From Hericium rajendrae (taxonomy: Eukaryota > Basidiomycota > Agaricomycetes > Russulales > Hericiaceae), in contig CM065886.1 of NCBI GenBank assembly GCA_033439255.1, forward strand, positions 1,922,001 to 1,986,000: 64,000 nt of DNA, given 5' to 3'. Below are positions 43,487 through 54,888 of this stretch, in pieces (within the stretch, counting starts at the first letter, position 1; the number at the start of each line of letters is the position of its first letter). The notes under the pieces are model-generated. The model saw nothing but the letters and a program-made list of their open reading frames with translations. It searched no databases and was not told where the DNA came from. A program made the position numbers and the translations under genes.

Positions 43487-46400
43487 GTGCGCGACTCGCT
43501 TTCTCTCTCTCTTCCTTACCACTACCATCTCTCGTCTTTCGTCATCCCTCTTCTTCTACTTTAACTTTCTTATGTTTGATAAGTTGTCATATTGTTTTAC
43601 TATCTCTAACCTTATATTATTTGTGGCCTTTGCATTTTCGCTTTTTTTTCTTCTTGATATGTTGTTATATTGTTTGATTGCTTCTAACCCTATTGTTCTT
43701 TATAGACTTTGGAGCATTTTTGCTTTTATTTTCTTAGGTAAGCCTTATGTTTCATTTTATTTTCTTGTCTATGTAATACTAATTTGTTGACTTCTTTTGT
43801 AGATCATTTTCGCTTTTTCTTATCTTTATAGTAAGTCTTATCTTTCTTATCTTTTATCTTATCTTATCTTATCTTATCTTATCTTATAGTCTAATCATAT
43901 TTTGTAGTTTATTATAGATAGTATATTATAGATTTGTTAGTAATGTTTGTAATAGTGTACAAGATGTATTACTTGAAATTTAATGCTTTTAAATCTTTGA
44001 TATTTTGAATATTTGAGATATGTTAGCATCCTATGAGCAAGATTGTTGGTAGAGATAATATAGAGTAGATAGCAGTCTTACTAGCTAGATATAATATGAT
44101 ACTAAGGATATATCATATAGATAATATAGCTACAATGTCCATCATATACTATGATAGCTATAATAACTATTGTCCTATAGTAGATGACTATGATGGCTAT
44201 AATAGTTATTGCTTCATCTTATGATAGCTATGATAGCTATGATAGTCCTAGATAGATTGCCTTGCTGCTATGAGAAGCTATGTAGAAAAGAAGACTGTTA
44301 TGAGGAGCTATATAGAAAAGGAGACTGCTATGGCCCTATCAGAGCTATATAAGCTATATAGTGTTATATACCACTGTTATATTTTTCAGATGAGCAAGGG
44401 ATGCAATGTGAGCAGGGCCAAATAGATCAGACGATACAAGTTTGCCATAGATTGTCAATCGAGGCCATGTGCATTCTTTTGGAAATGACACATGCTGGAT
44501 TTTTGCTTGGACACAAGCTCGGCAGAGTTTCATCTCCTGGATCAGATCATCGAGATTAATGCCAGTGATCGTGCCACGCTTGATTAGAGACTTTGCAGCA
44601 TCAATTGACATATGGCCTAGCTGGTGATGAAGGTCAGCAGCGAACAGCATGAGATTGGCACTATGGTCATTGACGGCTGCAATGGAAGCTAGCACATGTG
44701 TGAGTGCATCTGCAGGACTAGTAAATTTGTAGAGGTTGTTGTCACGCAGGATGCATGTGATGGTTTGTCCAGCGGGACTGCAAATCTGGCAATGTCTATT
44801 GCAGAACATTGTCGAAAAGCCCAATGCATTAATGCGGCTAATTGAAATCAGGGTAAACGCTATGCTCAGCGTGTACAGTACTGTACCATTTCGATTGTAA
44901 GCTCATGTCACAGGTCACAGGAACCCTTGAGCTATGCCTAATCACCACTTTGTTACTGGTCACAAAGTCTGATGAGCCTCATTGATATCTGTGACCAAAT
45001 TTTGATTATAATTAAATTAAAATCAAAATTTTCTCGGTGTAATGCAAGACCTTTGTGGAGGGCTAAAATCATCTCATTACATGTTCAAGCTGTCTGAGCA
45101 TTCACACATCTGAAAAACTTACAAGTGGTACATAGCTCTATGAAGTCTACATAGATTTAATAGTTCCATAGCACTGCCCTTTTCTCTGTAGCCCACATAG
45201 CTAAAGGGGAGTGCTATATAGTGCTATGGAGCTTAAGGGTGATGCTATGGAGTGCTATCATAGCTATGAGAGTTGACTATGCAGCTATGATAGTATGACT
45301 AGCTATGAAAGCTATAAGTGTTCATCAAAGCTGTAAGGCTTATGAGTCTTGTATATCTTATACCCAATATGTGTTTTATATATTCTATATTCAATATGTG
45401 TCTCACATATTCTATACTCAGTTTAAGTCTCATATATTTTATATTCAATATGTAGGCCTGATATATATTGAAGCAATAAAAACTGTTAAAACTATAAATC
45501 TTGTCTACAGTCATATCAAAATCAATAACATATAATCACACAAATATAAACTCTTTCAATGCATCAACATTATATTGATATTATAAAACTACTACTAACT
45601 AAAATAAAAAAAAAGTAACAATATAAGTAAGAAAATATAAATTAGATAAGATAAGATAAGATAAATTTATAAGAGATAAGATAAGATAAGTAAGAGAATA
45701 TAAGAAAACATAAGAAAAGATAAAGATAACACATACAAACTTACCAAAGTAACAAAAAGTGAAATCTAAAAAAAACTAACTTGAAGACATTAGTATTAGT
45801 ATGAGCAATAAGAGACCAACAACAATTAATGGTTACCTTATATATAGCAACAACGAGCAAATAAATAAATAAGAATGGTGACGAACAAGCAAGAAATGGT
45901 GACGAACGAGCAAGAAATGATGACGACCGAGCAAGAGATAATGATGACCGAGCAAGAGATAATGACGAGCGAGCAAAGGACGTTGACGAAAGCGTCGATG
46001 TGGCAAGAGATAGTTGGGGTTAAAGAGCAAGAGGCAACGCGCGTCGCGCGAGCCTTATATACGAATCCCGGGCGGATCCGGGATTCGTGGTTGCCGGAGC
46101 ACTTGCTGAGCGTCGCGTCGAGACTGGGCGCCAGACTTCACTAAATGGACTTGGCTCCCTGTGAGCTTCATGCATAGTAGATACCTCGTATGCTCATTAG
46201 TTCGAATCATATGTATAATTTGTAGCTATACTGTTTTTTTTCTAAATTAATGCGAATTTTCTTGATTTGTTGTGGCTCGAGGAATGTAGCTTCGCTCGTT
46301 CGGTGGCTGAAGCACCGAAGGCGTGTCGCTCGACTTGTTGCTTTCACTCGTCATCCTCCCCTTCGTATCTCCTCATGGCTCCTTACATCCTTTCCGTTTC

Positions 46401-46505
46401 AACGTCCTCGTCTGCTCTGTTTTCGAAGCCGGAAGGGTATTATGGGAGTCAGAGGGGCCCAAGATACATATAAAAAGCTTTTATTTTCATTGTATCTACT
46501 AATCT

Positions 46506-46536
46506 CGAGTCTCGCTCGATTATCGAGCGAGACTCG
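46506..46536. repeat. Hairpin 1 in CATCTG element 2
   Basis: Two 15-nt arms (CGAGTCTCGCTCGAT and its complement) with one central base. Confidence 0.75.
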
Positions 46537-46805
46537 TTTTCACTTGTTCTTCGACCACTCTACGCCACCTTCCATGCCCTTCGACACCCCGCCTCGTCTC
46601 TCGCACACTCCGCGCCTGTTTCCCCACTCCCCGCCTCGTCGACAACCCACGCCCACGCCGCCGCCGACACACGCCACCCCCGTCCTGCGCACACAGCTGC
46701 GACAACACGCGGGGACTTCCACCGGCTTGCGCACGGTACCAACCACACGCAGGCACTCCCAGCACCCACGGACGTGGCCTCAAGAGCCTGCCCACCCAGC
46801 AAAGC

Positions 46806-46831
46806 AGTCTCGTTGCCACGGCAACGAGACT
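46806..46831. repeat. Hairpin 2 in CATCTG element 2
   Basis: Arms AGTCTCGTTGCC / GGCAACGAGACT, two-base centre, about 275 bp after hairpin 1. Confidence 0.75.
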
Positions 46832-49440
46832 CGACAATGCGTCGTCCGCCTCATACTGCGTCGCCAGCCACACGCCCGTCTGCCTGCGAGCACGGTCCCC
46901 CACGACAGCGCCAGCACACGGCCGCGCACGCCTGCACCAGCGCACGAACCCGTGCGCACGGACCCCGTCAACATCGCTCAAGCCCCCACACGCATCCTCG
47001 CATGGCAGCGCCAGCGCGCGGACACGATGCGCACGTTGTGCAGAGTCCACTCTGTCCTGCACGCACCCAACGGACCACGCACGGCTGCAGCTCGCACACG
47101 AGCCAAGTAGCGTGCGACCCGCTCTCCTCGTGCACGTCTTGCGCCTGTCTCGCACCCCTCGCACCTGTCTCGCACCTGTCGTCGCCCTCTCGCGCATGTT
47201 GCCGCCTTCTCGCGCATGCCGCCCTCGCATCGCGCACGTCTTGCATGCCTTGCCCATGCCTCGGTGTCATCGCCCTCTCGCACACATTGCCACCCTCTGG
47301 CACACGTCGCCGCCCTTTGGCGCACGCCTCCGCCCCCTCACGCACGCCTCTGCCCCTTTGTGCCCGTCGCTGCTCTCTCGGTCACCTCGCTGCTCTCTCG
47401 GTCACCTCGCTGCTCTTTCGGTCGCCTCGCGCACGTCTCGGATGCCTCGCGCACGCCGCGGACGCCTCGCGCACGGCGCCGCCGTTTCGCGCACGTCCCC
47501 GCCATTTCGCGCACGTCCCCGCTGTTTCGCGCACATCCCCACCGTTTCGCGCACATCCTCGCCATTTCGGCACGTCCCGCCCTCTCGCGCACGTCTCGGC
47601 GCCCTAAGCGCATGTCCCGCGCTCCTCGCACATGGCCTGCGCCTTCATAGATGGCCCCAGCCCTCTCCGCATGCATTGTCTTGCCGACGTTATAATTATC
47701 GTAGCTAGTGACTACTGTAGCTACATTGGGATTGTCAATAAATTCACCTTGACAACTCAGCTTGTGCTCTGGTCTGCTATATAATAAAATTTAGCTTGAT
47801 GTCTTGGGTGTCTATCTGTCTAGTCATAGGGCACATAGCTCCCATAGCATGCTTAGGAGGTTATATAGCAATCATAGCCATCTCTCATGTTTACATAGTG
47901 CTATATCTCTTGTATCTACTGCTATGGAAACTATAATGGCTATTATCGCTCTATATATATGAGAAGGGAACTATGTAGACCACATAGCCATATGATAGAC
48001 TGCATAATCTAACACCAGTCTATGTAGATTTCACATTTTTCAGATGCAACAAGATAATATGAGATGTCTCCAAGCATATGAGCCTGCAAATCCCTGAAAA
48101 CATAAGGGATGAGTGAGCCTATTTTATTTTGGTCATGGGTCACAGCCCGTTGTGAGCCTAAGAGACCAAATGAGCCTACTAAGTTCTCAGTCACAGCTCA
48201 ACCCCCATGAGCCTATGATCAAAATGGTACAGTACATCCTTCAGGGTGATCCTGGTGACTGTGTCACCATTTGGGAAGGTAATAATTACATCACTGCAGC
48301 CTGTCACGAAGAAAACATGCTTGTCAGCAGTGATGATCGGTTTAGGTGCAATCTGATGGAAGTTCAAGAATTCTGATCAGAAAGAGGAGTAATGGTGACT
48401 GGTGCTGATGTCGATGCATTGCATCAGTGCTGAGTCAGGAACCGTGGCAGCTAGTGCTGAGAAAGCAAAATGGGTCTCGAGGGTGGCAGCCACATTTGCT
48501 GTACCTTTCCCATTGCTGTCCTTGTCTTTCCTGCTGCTCTTGCCCTTCCTATCGGATTCCTGCCCCTCCTTTCTGTCTTCTTTCTGCCAGCAATTAGTGG
48601 TGCTGTGAAAATGGTGTCTGCAGTTCGAGCACTTGACATTGTTCTTTGTGCCAGAGCTGCTGCCATTGCTGTTGCCACACATGTCTTGGCTAGTGCCATG
48701 CTTCTTTGGATCAGATCCCACGATGAGCACTGTATCAACCTTGTTGAGCTGGGCCTTGATCGCATGGTGATCAAATTCCTCATCGACGTGAGAAATGATG
48801 GTCATTGGCAGGATGGTCTTTCCAGTGATACAAGCAGCTGAGAGCATTGCTGAGAGGACAGGATTGTAGTCAGTGGGAAGTAAGGATAAAATTATGGCAG
48901 TGAAATTGGTGTCAATTAGTTTAGCCCCCATGCCTGCTAATTCTTCCTTCATGCAAAGCAACAAATTGAAGTGCTTATGGACGTCGCCACTGGTTTGACA
49001 ACCTGTCTCCTGGAGCCATCACCGGAGATCAATTTGGACCATTTTGGTCTTGCCCTTGTATTCATTACAAGTATGGTAGACCATACTTTGTGTGCACGAT
49101 CGAGATCTTGCATGCATAAAAGGAGTGATTTGGTGATCGTCAAGAAGATCTGTTGTTTGATGGTATATTCCTGTTGGAGCCACTTGTCCCACTTTTCTTT
49201 GTAATCATCCAGTTGCTTGGTCATCAGATTGACATCCTTTTTGTCTTTATTGAGTGATGTCAATGGTTCCTTTGGTTCCTTGGCGGTGCCTCTCAGATGG
49301 TGCATCAAACCTTCACTCCGATCATGGTCACGATGCAGGTTTTGTACATCACCCAGTTCGAGCCTTTGGCTGTGAGCTTTGGGACAGTGTAAAGGTTGAA
49401 TGAGTTGTTGAGCAACATTGATTCAGGACCAGGGCCCATA

Positions 49441-49695
49441 ACCTCTTAGAAGAACTAGGGTATGAGAGGTATCTAAAATGATACTGAGCAGTCAGGACTT
49501 AGTGATAGAAGAATTCACTGCATTGATTATGTACCTAGAATGATACCGAGCAGTCAGGACTGCCCATGAAGTAAGTACATTAATAATCAATGAAAGAAGC
49601 ATAGATCACATACCTCAGTGATAGAAGAATTCACTGAGGTAAACATCCTGCAAACTTGTGCCTACATCAACAGCACAAGGGGCTGAAAGCAACTG
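49441..49695. other. Short tandem direct repeats upstream of copia gag
   Basis: The blocks 'AAATGATACTGAGCAGTCAGGACT' type (49469, 49539) and 'AGTGATAGAAGAATTCACTG' type (49501, 49619) are each repeated. Could be leader or LTR-derived sequence of the copia element; no LTR terminus seen. Confidence 0.35.
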
Positions 49696-50116
49696 CATCA
49701 GGAAGCCCCTAAACTTTCTGAGACAGTCTGTCACTTTTACAATAACTGCAGCTACTGCAGAGTCTGATACACCTGTTGCAAATTTTCATATGTTAATATC
49801 TCATTAAATATTTAGCTTAAACAGTAGAGACCTCTTGTTAGATATAGTAGTTATCTATCTTTAATTATTAAATATAATACAATTTCCTTAATCTAAAATT
49901 TACAAAAATCTTTTGTTGTCTGAGATCATTTCTGACTGAATCTGGTAGTCAAATAATCTGATGTTGTCTGAGACTGTCTGATTTTATCTGATGCTATCTT
50001 AACCTAACTAATAGCTCTTTGACATCATCTGATGTGTCTGACTTGACTCACACGATGTTCTGCAGGTCCCGCAGATTTCCACAGGTCAAATCAGAAAGTT
50101 TAGGGGCTTCCTGATG
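49696..50116. mobile_element. CATCAG fold-back element 8 (421 bp)
   Basis: Ends CATCAGGAAGCCCCTAAAC / complement; TSD TG (49694-49695 / 50117-50118). Confidence 0.85.
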
Positions 50117-50238
50117 TGTACAGTAGTGTACATAATCGATCTGGGCTCCAGGCCTGAAACATCTAATCTAAAGGTAAGGAACGAGATAAGATGAAAATCA
50201 CACTTAGTGTGCTTTGGTAATGAGCATTTGCTCCGATC

Positions 50239-50735
50239 TCAACAAAGGTACAGGCAAGTGACATACCTGCACATGGCAACACACAATGTGTGTATATAGT
50301 TGTGCTGACTGACATGCTCATATTCAGCTGTAGCCATCTCTGAGCTGTCACTGGCCCATCCACAAGGTACATCGAGATGTGGTGAACCAGCATAGGGTGT
50401 GACCAGTGAACATGAGGCACAGTGGGCTGGCATGAGGTGTAGCAGGCATGCACGAGGTACTGGCCCTAGCATAATGCTACATGCCAAGTATAAGGCATGA
50501 GGTACAGGTACATGACATGCCTACATAGGTGTGCTAACTGATGTGCTTGTGCATAGCTATGACCATTTATTAGCCATACATATGCTAGCATGTGTAGCAT
50601 CTGAGCCCATGCATAAGACATCAGAGGCAGGGCATGGTGTGTCTGATCTATGTGTGAGGTAATTTATATACCTTCATTAATAATAATAAAAGGAATCGTT
50701 TTGCCATGCACAGCATTGGCCCTCTTCCCCCAAGT
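50239..50735. repeat. Fragment of the large block ending in the right-hand end motif
   Basis: 50245-50500 matches 32865-33120. 50657-50735 is the end motif (GGTAATTTATATACC...CCTCTTCCCCCAAGT). The minus-strand open frames are decayed array translations, not genes. Confidence 0.65.
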
Positions 50736-50892
50736 GAGGAAGCAAGACTTTACTGCTCTCACACTTCACCACTGAGTTTTGATTATGTAATCAGTCTTCA
50801 ACACATAGATTTATAGGCATTTCTATACTTATAATATACTATAAGAGTAGACATTGTACTAATGCTCATTGCTCATTGATTATATTATTTTT

Positions 50893-51977
50893 AGTATTAC
50901 AAAATATCAAAAAAGTCTGGTACGAACTAGAATTGAACTTGCAAACTCAAGAGAACTCACACTTCACCATCGAGTTTTGATTATGTAATCATCACATGAT
51001 CACCACCATGGTACGGCCGTACCATGGTGAAGTGCTCATGTGATCACAACCATGGTACAGCCATACCATAATGAAGTGCTGCTACTCATACTAAGACTGA
51101 ATCTTTCAACAGTCATTAAATGATTTGATCACATAGTAGATTGCTATATAGTATATGTACTTATTGAGTATGCTCAACGTATACTAAAAATGATTGAGCA
51201 ACATAGATCACAAAACCGAGTTTTTGTGTGAGTTCTGCATGGATCATAACACATAAAATATGGCTAGAAAGCTATGAGTGAGTAGCATCCGATCCACTTG
51301 AGAACGAGTGAATCAGTGGAGAATTGACCGAGATAGCTAAGGATCAAGCATACTAGGAGAAAAAATACAGAAGTGCTTCGCATTCTATGAGTTCTGCATG
51401 GATCAAAATGCAAAAAATATAGTTCAAAAGATATAAATGAGTAGTATTCGATCCACTTGAGAATGAGTGAATCAGTGGAGAATTGATTGAGATAACTAAG
51501 AATCAAGCATACGAGGAGAAAAAATACAAAAGTACTTCGTGTTCTACGAGTTCTGCACGGATCAAGATGCATAAAATATGATTCGAAAGCTATAAATGAG
51601 TAGGATTTGATCTACTTGAGAATGAGTGAATCGGTGGAGAATTGACTGAGATAACTAAGAATCACACATACTAGGAGGAAAAATACAGGAATACTTTGCA
51701 TTCTGCAAGATCTGCATGGATCAAGATGCATAATATATGGCTAGAAAGCGATAGATGAGTAGATTCTGATGCATTTGAGAATGAGTGAATTGGTCAAGAA
51801 CTGACCAAGTTACAGTAAACAAAGTGTAAAATAAAAAGTCTGACCAGAGCTGGAATTGAGTCAGATTGAAGATGTGTGATTATATAAGCCAACTGCCTAA
51901 TGGGCATAGTCATCGTTTGCATGTCGTTTTCACTATGAAAAGGCGGTATAGAGTAAACAATTCTAAGGAATCGTAAC
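50893..51977 (-). repeat. tRNA-headed composite repeat, copy 2
   Basis: Near-identical to 3529-4460 but with four instead of three ~155 bp units (blocks near 51301, 51453, 51612, 51777). Hairpins at 51006-51027 and about 51050-51070. Part of the B-box region is missing in the tRNA-like head (about 51858). Confidence 0.7.
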
Positions 51978-51978
51978 T

Positions 51979-52125
51979 TGGAATTAGACAGATGGTCCTC
52001 CAGGCCTGGCTATGGACAAGGCGCATGGTAGGTGCATGAAGATCAGGATCTGCACAGATTCTTGTCCAGACTTCTGTTGGAAGAGATGGCATAGGGATGT
52101 GAATATCAATGCTGGTGTTCATAGT
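51979..52125 (-). pseudogene. F-box-like gene fragment
   Basis: The minus strand encodes MNTSIDIHIPMPSLPTEVWTRICADPDLHAPTMRLVHSQAWRT. PSLPTEVWTRIC is a typical agaricomycete F-box start (L-P-x-E-v-w-x-x-I), followed by a helix with RLVHSQAWR. Only the N-terminus is present; the frame runs directly into the composite repeat. It lies between the composite repeat and further ~155 bp units, so it is most simply a transduced or trapped fragment of a host F-box gene. Confidence 0.5.
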
Positions 52126-52199
52126 GAGATTGTTTAGAGGTGTAGAAGCTGACAGAGTGAAGAGCAAAAGAGCAAGAGCAAAGAGATGATAAGGATTGA

Positions 52200-53478
52200 T
52201 AAGGATCTGTACATCTGAAAACCGAGTTTTGTTTATGTAATCATCAGCCACATGAACCATTCTGACACACTTGATTAAAGTTGAGAACAAGTAAATGAGT
52301 CAAGAACTGACTGAACTAGGTGAGAATATAACATACTAGAGGAGAAAATACAGAAATGGTTCATGTTGTGCAAGTTCTGTATGGATCATAATACATAAAA
52401 TATGGCTAAAAAGCAATTAATGAATAGATTCTGACACATCTGAAAACAAATGAATCAATCAAGAACTGACAGAGCTAGCTATAGATCAAGTATACTACAG
52501 AGGAAAATACAGAAATGGTTTGTGTTTTGTGAGTTCTGCATAGATCATAATGCATAAAACATCAGGAACCTTCAAAACTTTCTGATTTATCCTGCAGAGT
52601 CTGATTAGTCTGCAAGCATTTTGCATTCATACTTTTTTGATTCTGCAGCTAGCTGAGAGTACCTAATATTGTCTGAGAGTATCTGATGTATCTGATGCAA
52701 TTGCTGCAGATCATGCAGATACAGTCAGACATAGTCAGATGTTTGCAGAGTAAATCAGAAAGCTTTGAAAGTTCCTGATGAATATGGCTGGAAAGAAATA
52801 ATGAGTACATTTCACTTGAGAACAAGTGAATCTGTCAAAGACTGATCAAGTTACATTAAATCTAGTGTAAACAAAAGTTTGGTCTGACCTGGAGCTGAAC
52901 CTGCAAACTCTGATGAGTGTTAAGAGGTAGGTCACATGATGTACATCTAAATAAACAGTATCTAACTTTGTTTGCTGTATATCTTTTTACTGGCTCTGTC
53001 TTTTTGTAAGCAGTAAATTGTTTTGGATATCAGCTTTCTAATAGATCTATATGAATTTGAGAACAAGTGAATCGGCAGAGAACTGACCAGTTTAGCTAGG
53101 ATTCAAACATTTTAAGGGGAAAAACAAAGCAATGCTTTGCATTCTGCAAGTTTTGAACTGATCTAAATGCATGAGACATGACTGGAAAGTTACAAATAAG
53201 TGGATTCCTGAAACATGTAAGAACGAGTAAATCGGTGGAGAATTGACCAAGCTAGCTAAAATTCAAACATTTTAGGGGGGAAACAAAGAAACACTTTGCA
53301 TTCTGCAAGTTCTTAACTGATCTAGACACATAAGGTATGGCTGAAAAGCTATAAACAAGAGAATTCAGACACACTTGAGAACGAGTAAATCGGAGGAGAA
53401 TTGACTAAGTTAGCTCAAGTTCAAGTAATACAGGGGGAAAATATATGAATTTATTGCACTCTGTGAGTTCTGCACAGA
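52200..53478 (-). repeat. Further ~155 bp units, interrupted by fold-back element 9
   Basis: At least six diverged units (blocks 'GAGAACGAGTAAATCGG', 'CATTCTGCAAGTTCT', 'CATAAAATATGGCT'), and a third tRNA-3'-half-like segment near 52880-52915 (reverse of GAGTTTGCAGGTTCAGCTCC). No gene. Confidence 0.6.
52560..52780. mobile_element. CATCAG fold-back element 9 (221 bp)
   Basis: Ends CATCAGGAACCTTCAAAAC / near complement; TSD AA (52558-52559 / 52781-52782). Target (CATAAAATATGGCT) is seen intact in sister units. Confidence 0.85.
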
Positions 53479-54096
53479 TGTTGAAGTCTTTTGACTCAGC
53501 ATTCTGGTGCAAAATTACAGCACAGTCAAGGCTCGATCTTAGGTCCTTCTGCAAGCATGCGGACATCTAGAGTCGAACCCAGGACTTGTGACTAGCTTGT
53601 AGTCTCTGAGATTCGATCTTAGAGACACTTGCTTAGTGCGCACTACTCGGAAGTTGAACCTATGATCTTATGCTTTAATGCACTAGTCAGGATTCGAACC
53701 CAGGACCCTTACAGGTCAGTCTAGCATCCTTTACCACTTAGCCAACTGGTTGTTGTTACAGCTCTATTTTTCTCGATCGCATTGCCTTGTCTATTGCACT
53801 GCTTACTCTATGGCTTACTTCACTTTCGCTCTTTTGGGCCTTACCCTTGTTGGTTGTGTCTACTGTACAGTTTTGAAGCCACTGCCCGGCAACTTCCGTA
53901 GAGCATCGTACACCTGCGGTCCCATCGACTGTGAGCTCCTTAGTTGCTCACATTGGACTGCAGGTGTGCTATAGTGTTTCTCTCTCATGTATCAAGTTGC
54001 TCACATTGGACTGCAGTCTCTAATTGATCCCTGTGTCTCCCTCTCGCTTTCTGCACTCCTGAGTCGCTCCCTATCGCTCAGATTTGCACTTTGACA
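53479..54096 (+). mobile_element. LTR-like element with tRNA-like sequence, 618 bp
   Basis: TGTTGAAGTC...CACTTTGACA, same length and sequence class as 59213-59830. The minus strand of its left half carries a tRNA-like segment (53752-53679) with A box TGGCTAAGTGG and B box GGTTCGAATCC, followed by four more B-box-like arms. The right half has 'TTGCTCACATTGGACTGCAG' twice. No open genes; the plus-strand frame near 53750 is not credible. No flanking duplication at this copy because a rearranged second copy abuts it. Confidence 0.65.
53679..53752 (-). repeat. tRNA-like segment inside LTR-like element
   Basis: A box and B box at tRNA spacing; acceptor strands ACCAGT / ACTAGT nearly pair, T-arm good, anticodon arm poor (GACC/GGTC with a six-base loop). 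Probably a pol III promoter relic, not a functional tRNA. Same at 54165-54240 (plus strand) and 59412-59486 (minus strand). Confidence 0.5.
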
Positions 54097-54640
54097 GTAA
54101 GCCATAGAGTAAGCAGTGCAATAGACAAAGCAATGCGAGCGAGAAAAATAGACCTGTAACAACAATCAGTTGGCTAAGTGGTAAAGTGTGCTAGACTGAC
54201 CTGTAAGGGTCTCGAGTTCGAATCCTGACTAGTGCATTAAAGCATAAGGTCATAGGTTCAACTCTCGAGTAGTGCACACTAAGCAAGTGTCTCTAAGATC
54301 GAATCTCAGAGACTACAAGCTAGTCACAAGTCCTAGGTTCGACTCTAGGTGTCCGCATGCTTGCAGAAGGACCTAGGATCGAGCCTTGACTGTGCTGTGA
54401 TTTTGCACCAGGATGCTGAGTCAAAAGACTTCAACACTTCCGTAGAGCGTCGTACACCTGCGGTCCCATCGACTGTGAGCTCCTTAGTTGCTCACATTGG
54501 ACTGCAGGTGCGCTATAGTGTTTCTTTCTCATGTATCTAGTTGCTCACATTGGACTGCAGTCTCTAATCGATCCCTGTGTCTCCCTCTCGCTTCCTGCGC
54601 TCCTGAGTCGCTCCTTATCACTCAGATTCGCACTTTGACA
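54097..54640. mobile_element. Rearranged second copy of the tRNA-containing LTR-like element
   Basis: 54097-54436 is the reverse complement of the left part of the preceding copy (to about 53820). 54437-54640 is a forward copy of its right part, ending CACTTTGACA. About 75 bp of the middle is absent. The result is an inverted-half structure abutting a full copy. Confidence 0.65.
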
Positions 54641-54888
54641 CATATTGTCTGCACTTGCATGAACTTGCACATGAACATAATTTACTCAATTTTTCTGAGC
54701 TAACTGTTGTCAAACTTCAGGGAGTACTTCTTTGTCATCTTTGCAGTGGTCGATGTCAGTGTCTTAGTGCTCATGATGAGCCTGACATCATGATGGATGA
54801 TGCTGAGTAGGAAGCCATGGAGGATACTGCTGCTGCTGATAATACTGTCAGTGATGATCTACAGATACAGCTTTTACACTTCTGACAG
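54641..54888. other. Short unrecognised stretch
   Basis: Contains an acidic-looking plus-strand segment (DEPDIMMDDA, then one stop, EAMEDTAAADNTVSDD) that could be a remnant of a transposase or host exon; not assignable. Confidence 0.25.

Larger units (their letters stand above)
41467..44392. mobile_element. CATCTG element 1 (2.93 kb, CpG-rich, non-coding)
   Basis: Ends CATCTGAAAAATCACAATTTC and ...ATATTTTTCAGATG, TSD AG (41465-41466 / 44393-44394), inserted in the copia integrase. Layout: A-end; CpG-rich array (41840-42960) with 'GGCGGGCATGCGCGGGACGT' units; hairpin 1 (43011-43040); a 5' splice-site-like stretch (minus, about 43085); TATATAAGGC promoter-like box (43477-43486); a T-rich tract ending in (TTATC)n (43852-43890); TAGCTATGATAGC repeats (44140-44260); B-end. 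Long open frames across the CpG array in several frames are composition artefacts. It carries no transposase and is probably mobilised by one making 2-bp duplications. Confidence 0.75.
45107..48046. mobile_element. CATCTG element 2 (2.94 kb, inverted relative to element 1)
   Basis: Ends CATCTGAAAAACTTACAAG and ...CACATTTTTCAGATG, TSD CA (45105-45106 / 48047-48048). Same order of parts as element 1 read from the other side: (GATAA)n tract (45644-45700), reversed TATA box (46052-46061), exon-like block (about 46400-46465), hairpin 1 (46506-46536), CpG-rich C-rich tract, hairpin 2 (46806-46831), and an array of ~24 bp 'CGCGCACGTCCCCGCC' units (47450-47590). Length within 14 bp of element 1. Large open frames in the CpG region are artefacts. 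Confidence 0.75.
44878..48235. mobile_element. Small TIR element (about 416 bp) carrying CATCTG element 2
   Basis: Outer ends read GTACTGTACCATTTCGATTG on the left and the matching inverted form on the right, followed by TGTAAGCTCATG / CATGAGCCTATG; the inverted repeat is about 30 bp. Removing CATCTG element 2 leaves about 416 bp with several 'GAGCCTA' repeats. No clear target duplication; it sits in the copia pre-integrase region. Confidence 0.55.
40437..49440 (-). mobile_element. Ty1/copia retrotransposon remnant with two large nested elements
   Basis: Minus-strand copia sequence in order: gag (about 49440-48377, with a CCHC zinc knuckle CSNCRHHFHSTTNCW), the pre-integrase region (about 44830-44480, HHQLGHMS and CRACVQAK), the start of integrase (SSDLFGPAH), then integrase core (about 41460-41130) and the linker beyond it (about 40950-40437). 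No reverse transcriptase/RNase H region or LTR pair is recognised, so the element is incomplete at its 3' side. It is broken in many places in addition to two large insertions (41467-44392 and 44878-48235). Clearly old. Domain order is typical of Copia. Confidence 0.75.

Noticed and set aside
46250-47708. Several 200-290 codon frames in both orientations
   Set aside because: Same reason: they lie in the C-rich tract and ~24 bp array of CATCTG element 2, with no domain and no conservation between element copies at protein level.
44878-48235. 9-bp direct duplication GTACTGTAC around the nested element
   Set aside because: The repeated word is part of the element's own inverted ends (GTACTGTACC / GGTACAGTAC), so it cannot be taken as a target duplication.
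53679-53752. Functional tRNA gene
   Set aside because: A and B boxes and a partial acceptor match are present, but the anticodon arm does not fold with a seven-base loop, and all copies are inside mobile elements.
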